From assembly GCA_964470965.1 (NCBI GenBank), contig CAYYIS010000045.1:1-39824 (forward strand): 39,824 nt of DNA. The letters are read 5' to 3'. Below the pieces are notes generated by a model. It was not told the DNA's origin and ran no database searches. It saw only the letters and a list, made by a program, of their open reading frames with translations. Position 1 is the stretch's first letter, and each line of letters opens with the position of its first letter. Below, in pieces: positions 31,293 through 39,824 of this stretch. This DNA is from CAYYIS01 sp964470965. GTDB lineage: Bacteria > JAAXHH01 > JABIQT01. A program made the translations under genes and the position numbers.

Positions 31293-32318
31293 TCACGGAA
31301 TGATCGCATATTTTATAGAACTTCCCGTGATGAGACTCTCGAATACCTCCTGTAGATCTTGCAGTGTACGGTCAGCGGATATTAGCGGAGATACATTTAT
31401 TTCCCGGTTGCAGAGATAATCGCAGGACTTTTTTACAGCGGCCGGGTTGAAATGAAATACACCCTTGAGGGTGATCTGGTCGTAATGGAGACGTGCGGTG
31501 TCAAATGTAGCAGTGGTGCCCGAGGGACAACCCCCAAAAAGTATCACGTTGCCACCCCTGGAAACCATCTCCGTGGCCTGCTCCCAAACGGCTGGCAGCC
31601 CCGTGCATTCAATTACGAGCGGGGCACCCATACCATCAGTTTCCGCCGTAATGCGAGAGACCGGGTCCTCGCGTTGACTGTCGATTGTAACGTCCGCGCC
31701 TACCATGCGCGCCAGGTCCAGCCGAAAGGAATGGTGGCCGGACACGATAATTTTCCCGGCCCCCATAGCCTTTGCTACCATGATATGTAAAAGGCCGATA
31801 GCACCGGCGCCGATTATCACTACAGTGGACTGCGGTTGCAGGGCGACGGATTCCATACCGTAAACCACACAGGACAAGGGCTCAAGTATTGCCGCCTCCC
31901 TGAAACTCAGGTGGTCCGGCTTGTGGAACGTGTTCCTCCGTACGATTTCTGCGGGTAACTTGAGGTATTCCGCATAGGCGCCCAGTACCTTCGTTTCCAT
32001 CATGGTGGGGCATAGATTCTCGAGCTGCCGTGAACAATATATACACGCTCCGCACGGGGCTGTGTGGACCGCCATAACGGAATCCCCGGGAGAGAACCTG
32101 GTTACATCCTTTCCGACTTCTGCTACTTCACCGGCGAATTCATGCCCGAACACGGTGGGCATGGGCATCAGCGGATGACCTCTGCGAAACGCCTTCAAAT
32201 CCGTCCCGCACGTCAGGGCAGCCTTGATCTGAATGAGTATTTCCCCATCTGAAATTTCAGGTGGGTCGATTTCCCGGAGTTCAATTCGTCCCGGTTCAAT
32301 GAGGACAGAGGCAAGCAA
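31293..32318 (-). CDS. Zinc-dependent MDR dehydrogenase (threonine/L-iditol/galactitol-1-phosphate type)
   Basis: A 341-residue zinc MDR protein. The catalytic zinc site is C37-G-T-D40 with H59-E60; the structural zinc site is C89, C92, C95 and C103. The Rossmann motif is IIGAGAIGLLH near residue 168. The CGTDLKAF and ENLCPTMM context fits sorbitol/galactitol-phosphate-like dehydrogenases. The start is TTG at 32318; no ATG lies at a suitable place, and the ribosome site is weak. It is the first gene of the minus-strand run and is divergent from the OppA-type gene, with a 222-bp intergenic region holding that gene's promoter. Confidence 0.9.
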   Translation of the reverse strand: MLASVLIEPGRIELREIDPPEISDGEILIQIKAALTCGTDLKAFRRGHPLMPMPTVFGHEFAGEVAEVGKDVTRFSPGDSVMAVHTAPCGACIYCSRQLENLCPTMMETKVLGAYAEYLKLPAEIVRRNTFHKPDHLSFREAAILEPLSCVVYGMESVALQPQSTVVIIGAGAIGLLHIMVAKAMGAGKIIVSGHHSFRLDLARMVGADVTIDSQREDPVSRITAETDGMGAPLVIECTGLPAVWEQATEMVSRGGNVILFGGCPSGTTATFDTARLHYDQITLKGVFHFNPAAVKKSCDYLCNREINVSPLISADRTLQDLQEVFESLITGSSIKYAIIP

Positions 32319-32456
32319 AACGGTAAAATTCCGGTTCGAGTGAAAACAGCTGGCAAACGAAGTTTTTACGACGCTAAATCTATACTAATAATCGAACAAT
32401 CGCAAACTTTTTTAATTTTCTGTTTAAATCACGGTGTATTGGTACTTTATAATTCA

Positions 32457-32485
32457 TTGATCTTAACCATAACACGGTATATAAT
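32457..32485 (+). promoter_or_regulatory. Predicted sigma70 promoter for the OppA-M20-DAO operon
   Basis: TTGATC at 32457-32462, a 17-bp spacer and a perfect TATAAT at 32480-32485 lie in an AT-rich region. A transcript would start near 32492 and leave about 50 nt before the ATG at 32541. This also shows that the in-frame start at 32340, upstream of the promoter, is not used. Confidence 0.62.
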
Positions 32486-32540
32486 ACCTTTACAGTCGGT
32501 TATTATTCAGGCTTACTATTACCTTACAGGTAGGTTTAAG

Positions 32541-34235
32541 ATGATCCGCGCCGTGTTGTTATCCCTGGTTTTATTGCCGGTAGATGTTTTGGTGGCGCAG
32601 AATGACGATGTGAATACGGCCGGTAGGAGGATGCCCGGGAATGCAGCGCCGCTTTCAGACCAGGTATACCGTTACCTCAGCTTCGAACCGGTCAGCCTTG
32701 ACATCGGCGTGACCTTGTATCAGTCAAGTGAGAGCGAATTCATGTATGACCGGCTCTGTATGTTGAACTATAAGAATGAGCTTGTACCGGGCGCTGCTGA
32801 TAGGTGGGAGGTGTCAGCGGACGGATTGACCTGGACATTCTATCTTCGAAAGACAGCAAGGTGGAGCGACGGGCGACCGGTTACGGCCCATGATTTCGAG
32901 TGGAGCTTTAAAAGGTTTATCCACCCCGGCAGTGGGAATGTTTATGCCTCGTTCTATTACGATATCAAAGGGGCAAAAGCCCATGTTCAGCGTGAGAATA
33001 TGGATCCCGGCTCCATCGGGGTAAACGCCCTGGACGACCACACTCTGAAAATCGAAACCGAAACCCCGTGTGCCTATCTGCCCTATCTGCTCGCTTATCC
33101 AACGTCAGCGCCGGCCCCGCGGTGGCAGGTTGAGAAATATGGAAATAAATGGACGCTCCCCGGAAACTGGGTTGGTAATTCTAGCTATCAGCTTGAGACC
33201 TGGCGTACCGGGCAGTCCATGTCGTTCGTGCCGAACCCGTATTATGAGGGGCCGCTTAAAGGATACCTGGAACGAATCGTGCGGGTCTTTACTGAATCGG
33301 GGAGGTCTGCAGGCGATATAGGATTGCTGCCCTATGAAAATCACGAAATAGATATGGCCGAAGTACATCCGACAGATATTAGTCGCATACTGGCCGATCC
33401 TGAATTGAAGGATGAACTCGTTAAGTTTCCACGCTATATGACAACCTATCTGTTTTTCCGGACCCGGGAGAAGCCCTTTGATGATAAAAGGGTCAGGCAG
33501 GCGTTCAGTCACGCCATTGACCGTAAACAATTGGCGAAGGTGGTATTACAGGAAATAGCTGTGCCTGCGTACACGATGCTTCCGCCTGGTTTTCCGGGAT
33601 ACGTCGGGGACAGATATGATGATATTCAGAAACATGATCCCAAACGGGCACGCAAACTGATGGCCGAGGCCGGTTATCCAAAGGGACGCGGATTTCCAAA
33701 ATTGGAAATGTGGATAGTGAATTCACAGAGAATCCCTACGAATACCGTGTCCCAGGCGGTTCAGGGTATGATAAATCAAACGCTCGGAACGGATATAAAA
33801 ATCCGAATTTCGGAAAGCCGTTCCTATCGGGAAGCCATGTTTAACTGGGATCTGCCTTTAAGCATCTCCACCTTCGATTTCGATTTTCCGGACCCCCACA
33901 GCCTGCTCGGTATGGTGTGGCGTTCAAGGCCCCAGGGTGTCGGACGGCACGATTGGACCAATTCCTACTTCGATGCCTTGATCGATCAGGCGGGGCGGAC
34001 GATGAACACGAAGGATAGGATGGTTATATACGACGAGGCGGAACGGATTCTAGCTACGGATGTGGGAGGTGTGTTCCTGTTTCACAGCTTTGCTACAAGG
34101 GTTCGGAAACCGTGGATGAAAGGCTATCTCAAGGACAAGCAAGGCTATTATCCGTTTTATCACAACAATTCGTCCTACATGGATATATATATCGGTGACA
34201 ACGTTATACCTAGAAATGGGGAAGGATTAAACTGA
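32541..34235 (+). CDS. Peptide/dipeptide ABC transporter substrate-binding protein (OppA family), secreted
   Basis: A 564-residue SBP_bac_5-type binding protein. Residues 1-20 form a signal peptide (MIRAVLLSLVLLPVDVLVA). The mature part has the family signature LVPGAADRWEVSADGLTWTF, then W-S-D-G-R-P-V-T-A-H-D-F, and a C-terminal segment ending with VGGVFLFH. It lacks a lipobox Cys, so it should be a soluble periplasmic protein. An upstream extension to 32340 is rejected, since the promoter and an AGGTAGG ribosome-like sequence lie at its end. A paralogue follows 20 bp downstream. No permease or ATPase for either is within the window, so translocation components must be encoded elsewhere. Confidence 0.9.
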   Translation: MIRAVLLSLVLLPVDVLVAQNDDVNTAGRRMPGNAAPLSDQVYRYLSFEPVSLDIGVTLYQSSESEFMYDRLCMLNYKNELVPGAADRWEVSADGLTWTFYLRKTARWSDGRPVTAHDFEWSFKRFIHPGSGNVYASFYYDIKGAKAHVQRENMDPGSIGVNALDDHTLKIETETPCAYLPYLLAYPTSAPAPRWQVEKYGNKWTLPGNWVGNSSYQLETWRTGQSMSFVPNPYYEGPLKGYLERIVRVFTESGRSAGDIGLLPYENHEIDMAEVHPTDISRILADPELKDELVKFPRYMTTYLFFRTREKPFDDKRVRQAFSHAIDRKQLAKVVLQEIAVPAYTMLPPGFPGYVGDRYDDIQKHDPKRARKLMAEAGYPKGRGFPKLEMWIVNSQRIPTNTVSQAVQGMINQTLGTDIKIRISESRSYREAMFNWDLPLSISTFDFDFPDPHSLLGMVWRSRPQGVGRHDWTNSYFDALIDQAGRTMNTKDRMVIYDEAERILATDVGGVFLFHSFATRVRKPWMKGYLKDKQGYYPFYHNNSSYMDIYIGDNVIPRNGEGLN

Positions 34236-34255
34236 CACCCGGGAGTTTCCCAATC

Positions 34256-35950
34256 ATGTGCATTACAATCAGACTGTATAGACCGATGTTACTGCTGTTC
34301 CTGTTCAGTATCATGCTGGCGTGCGATCCGGCCGATCAGGTTCAGGAAACGGTAGTTAATTCGATCGGGAGAGAGCTCCCGCCAGATGCAGTTCCTGTTG
34401 AACAACAGGTCTTCAGGTATATGTTCCGGGAACCGACAACCCTCGACATCAGTGTTGCTACTTATGAAGCGGATGGAACATTTTTCGCGTTTGAACGCCT
34501 GCTGCTGCTCGATGAGAACAACATTCTCGTACCGGGAGCAGCCGACAGATGGGAATCCTCACCAGACGGTAAAACATGGACCTTTCACCTGCGATCCGGG
34601 GCTAAATGGAGTGACGGGCGTCCGGTTACCGCCCAAGACTTCGAATATTCATTCCGGCGAATGCTCGATCCCGCCAGTGGAAACACATATGCTTTTCTGT
34701 ACTACGACATCAAAGGTGGAAGGGATTTTAACCAGGGTGATGGCACCAATCCTGAAATCCTGGGCGTTAGTGCTCCCAATGATTCGACCTTTATTATTGA
34801 CACGGAAGGTCCCTGTCCCTACCTGCCGTATATCGTTTCGTTTATAACATCATCTCCGGTGCCAAAGTGGCAAGTGGAGAAATATGGAAAAAAGTGGACA
34901 GAGCCAGAAAACATAGTGAGTAACTTCACCTATAAAATGGTTGAATGGAACCACGGTTCCGACATGACATTCGCTCTAGATAGAAATTACAACGGTCCCC
35001 ATGCGGCATTTCTTGAAAAGATCATCGTTAAATTTATCGGTAGTCAAAGGCCTGGAACCCTGACCTATGAAAACGGTGAGGTGGATGCTTACAGGCTGGA
35101 CCCTCTGGATTACGCGTCTGTTGCGCGCGACCCCAATCTCATGGATGAAGTTCACAGGTATCAGGAGTTTACCACATGGTATCTGTTTTTCAATACGCGG
35201 GAGAAACCCTATAGCGATCTTCGGGTCAGGCAGGCCATCGCACGCGCTATCGACCGTGATCTTCTGTGTCAACGTGTGCTGAACGACCTGGCGATCCCCG
35301 CATATACCATGCTGCCGCCCGGTTTTCCGGGATATGCCGGTGACGAATTAAAAGGTATACAGAATTACGATCCCGAGATCGCAAAGCAGTTACTCGCCGA
35401 AGCCGGGTATCCGGGGGGAAAAGGATTTCCCGAATCTGAGTTCTGGCTTCGTGTGGCGGATACAAATATCAACAAGATCGCCGGCGAAGCGATCGAGGCC
35501 ATGCTGAGGGAGACCCTCGGGATCAAGGTGAAGGTGCGATATCAACAGCGGACGGTGTACAACGACAATTTGTACCAGTGGACCATTCCCATCGGTATGC
35601 TCGCCTTCGCATATGACTACCCGGACCCTTCTAACATGTTGGCCCTTCTGTGGCGTTCGCAGCCTAAAAAATACGGACGACATGATTGGCAGAATTCAAT
35701 GTTTGACGAACTTGTTGACGAGGCCAATACGGAAATGAATCCTACTCGGAGATACGAGTTATATGCGCAGGCTGAACAGGTGCTGGCGGAAGATGTGGGA
35801 GCGGTCTTCCTGTTCCATCCCATCAATATAGAGCTTAGAAAGCCATATCTCAAAGGTTTGAAGAAAAGCTCAAAGGGTGAAGATGTTCCCCTCATATCCA
35901 TACAGACCGTCAATTTCCCAAGTGTATACATCGGCAACCAACAACCATGA
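34256..35950 (+). CDS. Peptide/dipeptide ABC transporter substrate-binding lipoprotein (OppA family), second copy
   Basis: A 564-residue paralogue of the preceding protein, equal in length. Both contain PAYTMLPPGFPGY and the block around LAEAGYP (LMAEAGYP in the first). Here the N-terminus (MLLLFLFSIMLAC) gives a probable lipobox with Cys23, so it is predicted to be lipid-anchored, unlike the first copy. The SBP signature LVPGAADRWESSPDGKTWTF and W-S-D-G-R-P-V-T-A-Q-D-F are present. GGGAG stands about ten bases before the ATG at 34256. The stop overlaps the M20 peptidase start as ATGA, so uptake and hydrolysis are coupled. The substrate is likely a peptide or modified amino acid. Confidence 0.9.
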   Translation: MCITIRLYRPMLLLFLFSIMLACDPADQVQETVVNSIGRELPPDAVPVEQQVFRYMFREPTTLDISVATYEADGTFFAFERLLLLDENNILVPGAADRWESSPDGKTWTFHLRSGAKWSDGRPVTAQDFEYSFRRMLDPASGNTYAFLYYDIKGGRDFNQGDGTNPEILGVSAPNDSTFIIDTEGPCPYLPYIVSFITSSPVPKWQVEKYGKKWTEPENIVSNFTYKMVEWNHGSDMTFALDRNYNGPHAAFLEKIIVKFIGSQRPGTLTYENGEVDAYRLDPLDYASVARDPNLMDEVHRYQEFTTWYLFFNTREKPYSDLRVRQAIARAIDRDLLCQRVLNDLAIPAYTMLPPGFPGYAGDELKGIQNYDPEIAKQLLAEAGYPGGKGFPESEFWLRVADTNINKIAGEAIEAMLRETLGIKVKVRYQQRTVYNDNLYQWTIPIGMLAFAYDYPDPSNMLALLWRSQPKKYGRHDWQNSMFDELVDEANTEMNPTRRYELYAQAEQVLAEDVGAVFLFHPINIELRKPYLKGLKKSSKGEDVPLISIQTVNFPSVYIGNQQP

Positions 35951-37110
35951 TTTATATCGATGAACAAGACACCGTCGATTTGTTGAAATCGCTGATTCGC
36001 ATCGACTCCGTCAATCCTGAATTGATGCCGGGTGGACCGGGTGAAGCGGAAATTGCGGCGTTTATCCAGGAATTCATGGTTGAAGCCGGACTGGAAGTAC
36101 ATGTTCAACAGGCGGTGCCAGGAAGGCCCAATGTCATTGGAATTCTCCGCGGAAACGATCCGGTTAACGGGCATTCCTTGATGCTCAACGGTCACACCGA
36201 TACCGTGGGAAGCGGGAAAATGGAAATCCCTCCGTTCGATCCTGTTGAACAGGACGGCCGGATTTTCGGCAGGGGGGCAGCGGATATGAAATCCGGTGTT
36301 GCCGCGATGTTATCCGCGGCTAAGGCTGTTGCCAATTCCGGTGTCCCGTTACGGGGGGACCTGATCGTTGCTGCGGTGGTCGACGAGGAATATGCGAGTA
36401 TTGGCACGGAAGCCCTCGTCAAGGAATTCACGGCTGACGCTGCCATTGTAACCGAGCCTACGGACTTGAATATTACGGTCGCTCATAAAGGGTTTGCATG
36501 GATTGACATCAATACATCGGGACATGCTGCCCATGGGAGTGATCCTGCAGAAGGGGTCGACGCCATCATGATGATGGCGGATGTGCTTCAGAAATTACGA
36601 TCGTTTGATCAGAACGTTCTTAGGAACAGATCCCATCCGATCCTCAGTCCCCCATCGCTCCATGCGTCGGTGATCGACGGTGGTAAAGAGTTGAGCACCT
36701 ATCCCGATTCCTGCAGACTGCAGGTGGAACGTCGGACCGTACCAGGTGAATCACGGGAGTCTGTAGCCGCAGAAATTGACAGTATCCTTCTGGATTGTCA
36801 GTCTGACAATGGGGAATTCAAGGCAGTATCTGACATCTTCTTCTACCGCGAATCCTTGGAAATCGATCGTGATGAGGAGATAGTTCGGACTTTACACCAT
36901 CACGTAGCTGATGTAACCGGTGAAATACCTGAATACAATGGAAGCGCCGGTTGGATGGATTCCGGGATTTTGTGTAAATCGGGTATTCCGACGGTAATCT
37001 TCGGCCCCGGAGGGGACGGGTTTCACGCAGCAGTAGAGTATGCGGACCGCAAATCTCTTCTGGCGTGTTCCAAGGTGTTGGCAGAGACCATTGAAACCTT
37101 TTGCGGATAG
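35947..37110 (+). CDS. M20 family metallopeptidase/deacylase (ArgE/DapE-like)
   Basis: A 387-residue zinc hydrolase. Metal ligands and catalytic acids fall in the usual order: H83 and D85 (NGHTDTV), D113 (GRGAADMKSG), E147-E148 (VVDEEYA), E170 (VTEPTD) and a late His in GDGFHAA. A dimerisation domain lies between about 180 and 290. Members remove acyl groups from amino acids (ArgE, DapE) or cleave dipeptides. Coupling to the OppA lipoprotein and a DadA-like oxidoreductase 9 bp downstream suggests processing of an imported peptide or N-acyl amino acid. The exact substrate is unknown. Confidence 0.92.
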   Translation: MIYIDEQDTVDLLKSLIRIDSVNPELMPGGPGEAEIAAFIQEFMVEAGLEVHVQQAVPGRPNVIGILRGNDPVNGHSLMLNGHTDTVGSGKMEIPPFDPVEQDGRIFGRGAADMKSGVAAMLSAAKAVANSGVPLRGDLIVAAVVDEEYASIGTEALVKEFTADAAIVTEPTDLNITVAHKGFAWIDINTSGHAAHGSDPAEGVDAIMMMADVLQKLRSFDQNVLRNRSHPILSPPSLHASVIDGGKELSTYPDSCRLQVERRTVPGESRESVAAEIDSILLDCQSDNGEFKAVSDIFFYRESLEIDRDEEIVRTLHHHVADVTGEIPEYNGSAGWMDSGILCKSGIPTVIFGPGGDGFHAAVEYADRKSLLACSKVLAETIETFCG

Positions 37111-37119
37111 ATAATTCCA

Positions 37120-38376
37120 GTGGCCCAGAAAATGGATGTTGTTGTTATAGGTGGAGGAGCCGTCGGTGTGTGTTCTGCCTATTATCTTAATGAAGCGGGA
37201 TACGATGTAACGCTTCTAGAGCGAAGGCAGATTTGTTCCGGCAGTTCACACGGTAATGCTGGTCTGATTGTTCCCAGCCACAGCATTCCGCTCGCTGCCC
37301 CCGGGGTCGTGGCACAGGGCATCAAGTGGATGTTTGATCCTGAAAGTCCCTTTTACATAAAACCGCGGCTCGATCTCGACCTTATCTCATGGCTCTGGCG
37401 CTTCTGGTTGTGCAGTTCCGAAGGAAAGATGAGAAAAGGGATCCCGTTGATTCGAGATATGAGTTATGCAAGCCAGCAACTTTTCGATGATCTGTCAAAA
37501 CTGGAAGGGGCGGACTTTGGTCTGCACAGAAAAGGTATGCTGGATGTTTTTTACACCCAGGCCGGGTTGGATGCAGCCTGTATCGATGCCGAATTATTGG
37601 TAAAAAACGGGTTGGCTGTAGATATCCTCACCCCCGACCAGGTGAAGGATTTGGTTCCCGGTTTGGAGTTGAACACTACGGGTGCCGTCCATCATAAACG
37701 TGACGGCCATCTCAAACCTCAAAAGTTCGTGGCTGATATTTCCCAACAACTGAAACGCAACGGTGTGGATGTGCGGGAACATACTGAGGTGGTCGGCTTC
37801 GAATCCCGGGGGACATCGATCAACGCCGTGAAAACCACAAAAGGGACCTTCCATCCGAAAGAGATCGTTCTGACGGCCGGTTCATGGTCTTTTCATATGG
37901 GTGCTATGCTAAATCTTTCGCTTCCAATTCAGCCAGCCAAAGGATACAGTGTTACTGTTGAAAGACCGGACAATTGGCCGGAGATGCCCATGGTTCTGGC
38001 TGAGGCTAAAGTGGCTGTTACTCCGATGATGGATAGTCTGCGGTTTGCCGGAACGCTGGAACTGGCTGGCTTCGATGAATCGATTAACCAGAGGCGTGTC
38101 GATGCGATTCGAAACGCGGTCCCGCGGTATCTACCGGATGTGGATGTGTCCGCCCTGGAAACTGTCGAGGTGTGGCGTGGTCTGCGTCCCTGTACACCGG
38201 ACGGCCTTCCCTTTCTGGGGCGTCCTTCATCATATGAAAATCTCGTACTCGCTGCGGGACATGCCATGATCGGTGTGTCACTAAGCCCTGTTACCGGTAA
38301 ATTGGTATCTCAGCTGATAGCGGGTGAACAGCCGATGATCGAAATCAGTGCACTGCATGTAGATCGATTTAATTGA
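37120..38376 (+). CDS. FAD-dependent oxidoreductase, DAO family (D-amino-acid dehydrogenase DadA-like)
   Basis: A 418-residue flavoprotein. The FAD dinucleotide motif is G11-G-G-A-V-G16 after VVVI. LLERRQICSGSSHGNAGLI marks the second part of the FAD pocket, and the C-terminal RPCTPDGLPFLGRP and GHAMIGVSLSPVTGKL complete it. The Ser-Ser-His-Gly-Asn-Ala-Gly motif and length resemble DadA, which deaminates D-amino acids in an electron-transfer-linked way. The start is GTG at 37120 or the in-frame ATG at 37132; neither has a good ribosome site. It is 9 bp after the M20 gene. Sarcosine or other secondary-amine substrates are alternatives. Confidence 0.9.
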   Translation: MAQKMDVVVIGGGAVGVCSAYYLNEAGYDVTLLERRQICSGSSHGNAGLIVPSHSIPLAAPGVVAQGIKWMFDPESPFYIKPRLDLDLISWLWRFWLCSSEGKMRKGIPLIRDMSYASQQLFDDLSKLEGADFGLHRKGMLDVFYTQAGLDAACIDAELLVKNGLAVDILTPDQVKDLVPGLELNTTGAVHHKRDGHLKPQKFVADISQQLKRNGVDVREHTEVVGFESRGTSINAVKTTKGTFHPKEIVLTAGSWSFHMGAMLNLSLPIQPAKGYSVTVERPDNWPEMPMVLAEAKVAVTPMMDSLRFAGTLELAGFDESINQRRVDAIRNAVPRYLPDVDVSALETVEVWRGLRPCTPDGLPFLGRPSSYENLVLAAGHAMIGVSLSPVTGKLVSQLIAGEQPMIEISALHVDRFN

Positions 38377-38378
38377 GT

Positions 38379-39824
38379 ATGTCTTCCCAATTCAAAACGA
38401 ATAACGTTCCTCCCGGTGTCGAGAAATCTCACCACGCCCATTCCGCTGAAAACGGTAAACGGTCTTCAGGGGTTACACTTCGGTCCGTGTTGTTAGGACT
38501 GTTGATCGTAGTGACTGTGGCGACGGTCTCTCCCTACTCACAGGCGGTAATGCGCGCGTCTATCATGACGGCAGACCATTTTTCAATGGCGGTCGCGGTC
38601 CTTTTCTTCGCAATGTTCATACTGTTTAACGTAATTCTGCGAACGTTCAGGGTAGCGATGGCGCTTACACCACAGGAGCTGGTGGTCATTTTCATAATGG
38701 GCATGGTAGGTGCCGGATTCGCTACAAACGGATTCACCGCACCGTTTCTGTCAGTGATTACGTCGCCGTATTTAAATGCAACACCTGAGAATCGCTGGGC
38801 TGAATTCTTTTATGATCATATTCCGGCCTGGGCCGCCGTTCATGACACCGATAATGCGCTTACATGGTATCGAGAAGGATTGCCGGATGGGGAATCCATT
38901 CCATGGCGGGCGTGGGTGTTGCCCCTGTTCTGGTGGTTCACCATGGCGGGCACACTGGTGTTTATGTCGCTGTGCATTATGACCATCTTGAGAAAACAAT
39001 GGGTTGAGAACGAACGACTCGTGTTTCCCCTGATGCAGGTCCCACTGGCTTTTATCCAGGGGGCGGCGGAGGCACCACATTACCCCCGCTGGTTAAAGGG
39101 GAAAATGTTCTGGGTTGGGTTTTTGATTCCATTCGGCATTCTTGCCTGGAATATCGGAGGTTATTTCTCAACTGTATTGCCGCAGTTTCCATATCTCGGC
39201 GCCGGAGCCAACATTTCTTTGATTCGCGGCTATCCCGCGGTGATTGTTCAATTTTATCCATCGATCGTTGCCATAGCCTATTTCGTAAATCTTGATATAC
39301 TCGCCGGTCTTTGGTTCTTTTATCTTGTCGGAATTCTTCAGATCGGCCTGTTTAACGAGTTCGGTATCACGAGTCCGGGTTACGATAATTACAGCTCGGA
39401 ACACTCTGCTGTCGGTTGGCAGAACATGGGCGCTTTCTGCCTTCTGGTGGCCTGGGTACTCTGGCGTGCCCGCCATCATATTTTTGCAGTGCTGAAACAC
39501 ACCTTCAGGCGCAGCGATGAACTGGATGATTCGGATGAATTCCTCTCCTACCGAACAGCCATTTACGGATTAATGATCGGCGCCGTTTACAGCCTGACGT
39601 TCCTAACGCAACTGGGAATCAGCCTTCCTGTCGCGTGTGTGTTCCTCGCCATGGTTTTCATTATTTATATCGGTACCGCTCGGATTATTGCTGAAAGCGG
39701 CGTGGCTTTCGTGCGGGGACCCATGATTGCTCAAGTATTTACATTTTATTCCGTGGGGACCGAAAACATGTCCAATCAGACCATGTCGGGTATGGCTATG
39801 ACTTATGGTGCCATGGGAGAAATA
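38379..39824 (+). CDS. DUF6785/DUF6784-type polytopic membrane protein, partial (runs off right edge)
   Basis: The frame is open for 482 codons from ATG 38379, two bases after the DAO stop, and continues beyond the window. After about 35 hydrophilic residues, many hydrophobic segments follow. Conserved family blocks include LTPQELVVIFIMGMVG, a W-rich patch with PLFWWFTMAG, ENERLVFPLMQVP, and, near the window end, GITSPGYDNYSS (39364-39399) and AESGVAFVRGP. The oligopeptide-transporter-like topology and position directly after OppA, M20 and DadA-like genes suggest a transport role. This is an inference, since the family is functionally uncharacterised. Confidence 0.8.
   Translation, partial: MSSQFKTNNVPPGVEKSHHAHSAENGKRSSGVTLRSVLLGLLIVVTVATVSPYSQAVMRASIMTADHFSMAVAVLFFAMFILFNVILRTFRVAMALTPQELVVIFIMGMVGAGFATNGFTAPFLSVITSPYLNATPENRWAEFFYDHIPAWAAVHDTDNALTWYREGLPDGESIPWRAWVLPLFWWFTMAGTLVFMSLCIMTILRKQWVENERLVFPLMQVPLAFIQGAAEAPHYPRWLKGKMFWVGFLIPFGILAWNIGGYFSTVLPQFPYLGAGANISLIRGYPAVIVQFYPSIVAIAYFVNLDILAGLWFFYLVGILQIGLFNEFGITSPGYDNYSSEHSAVGWQNMGAFCLLVAWVLWRARHHIFAVLKHTFRRSDELDDSDEFLSYRTAIYGLMIGAVYSLTFLTQLGISLPVACVFLAMVFIIYIGTARIIAESGVAFVRGPMIAQVFTFYSVGTENMSNQTMSGMAMTYGAMGEI

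Noticed and set aside
32340..32540. 67-codon N-terminal extension of the first OppA protein
   Set aside because: A near-consensus promoter lies inside it at 32457-32485 and a proper signal peptide begins at 32541.
1..39824. CRISPR arrays, tRNA/rRNA genes, transposases, toxin-antitoxin or defence systems
   Set aside because: I scanned for regular direct repeats, tRNA-like arms and characteristic protein motifs and found none that could be supported.

Overview
The window is a gene-dense stretch of a bacterial chromosome with genes on both strands, mostly in short directons. It has no recognisable rRNA, tRNA, CRISPR array, transposase or phage gene. The mix of genes points to an uncultivated heterotroph of the FCB/PVC type, for example Latescibacterota- or Poribacteria-like. 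The mix includes phytanoyl-CoA dioxygenase-like proteins, enolase-superfamily dehydratases, RraA and HpcH/HpaI aldolases, a sulfatase, TIM-barrel isomerase-like proteins, zinc MDR dehydrogenases and a DUF6785-type membrane protein. A 1092-residue envelope protein resembles large outer-membrane proteins of the Bacteroidetes/FCB lineage. The taxonomic placement is an inference from gene content only.

Layout. (1) Positions 1-5880, minus strand: one apparent operon reading ECF ATPase (two fused ABC domains), ECF T component, Ldh_2-family dehydrogenase, NAD-dependent epimerase-like SDR, enolase-superfamily enzyme, and the first 20 codons of a Gfo/Idh/MocA oxidoreductase. It has a plausible sigma70 promoter at its head, and no substrate-binding S component is visible. 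(2) 6162-11503, minus: S66 LD-carboxypeptidase, D-2-hydroxyacid dehydrogenase, PhyH-like dioxygenase, IlvD/Edd dehydratase and isochorismatase-fold hydrolase. (3) 11681-14732, plus: a CaCA-type Na+/Ca2+ antiporter with a strong promoter, a GNAT acetyltransferase, a cupin and a degenerate cold-shock domain. (4) 14716-17289, minus: a BNR/Asp-box propeller, a nitrilase-family hydrolase and a CBU_0592-like small membrane protein. (5) 17339-19437, plus: an RraA-like protein followed by a second enolase-superfamily enzyme. (6) 19778-21577, minus: NudC, then a PhyH gene broken by an in-frame TAA. (7) 21596-22033, plus: a YkgJ-type cysteine-cluster protein. (8) 22034-25312, minus: the large envelope protein. 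(9) 25421-32318, minus: two zinc MDR dehydrogenases, an SPFH/prohibitin-like protein, RraA, an HpcH/HpaI aldolase, a cytosolic-type sulfatase and a xylose-isomerase-like TIM barrel. (10) 32457-39824, plus: two paralogous OppA-type binding proteins, an M20 peptidase, a DadA-like FAD oxidoreductase and a DUF6785-type membrane protein that runs off the window.

How the genes work together. Most of the content fits uptake and stepwise breakdown of sugar acids and other small organic acids by dehydratases, dehydrogenases and pyruvate-releasing aldolases. A sulfatase arm is present, and so is a peptide/amino-acid arm (OppA pair, M20, DadA-like). The substrates cannot be read from sequence. The items most worth a second look are the interrupted PhyH gene, the decayed cold-shock domain, the ECF module embedded in a carbohydrate-type operon, the large envelope protein, and the OppA-M20-DAO-DUF6785 cluster. 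I see no clear defence system or novel RNA-guided system.
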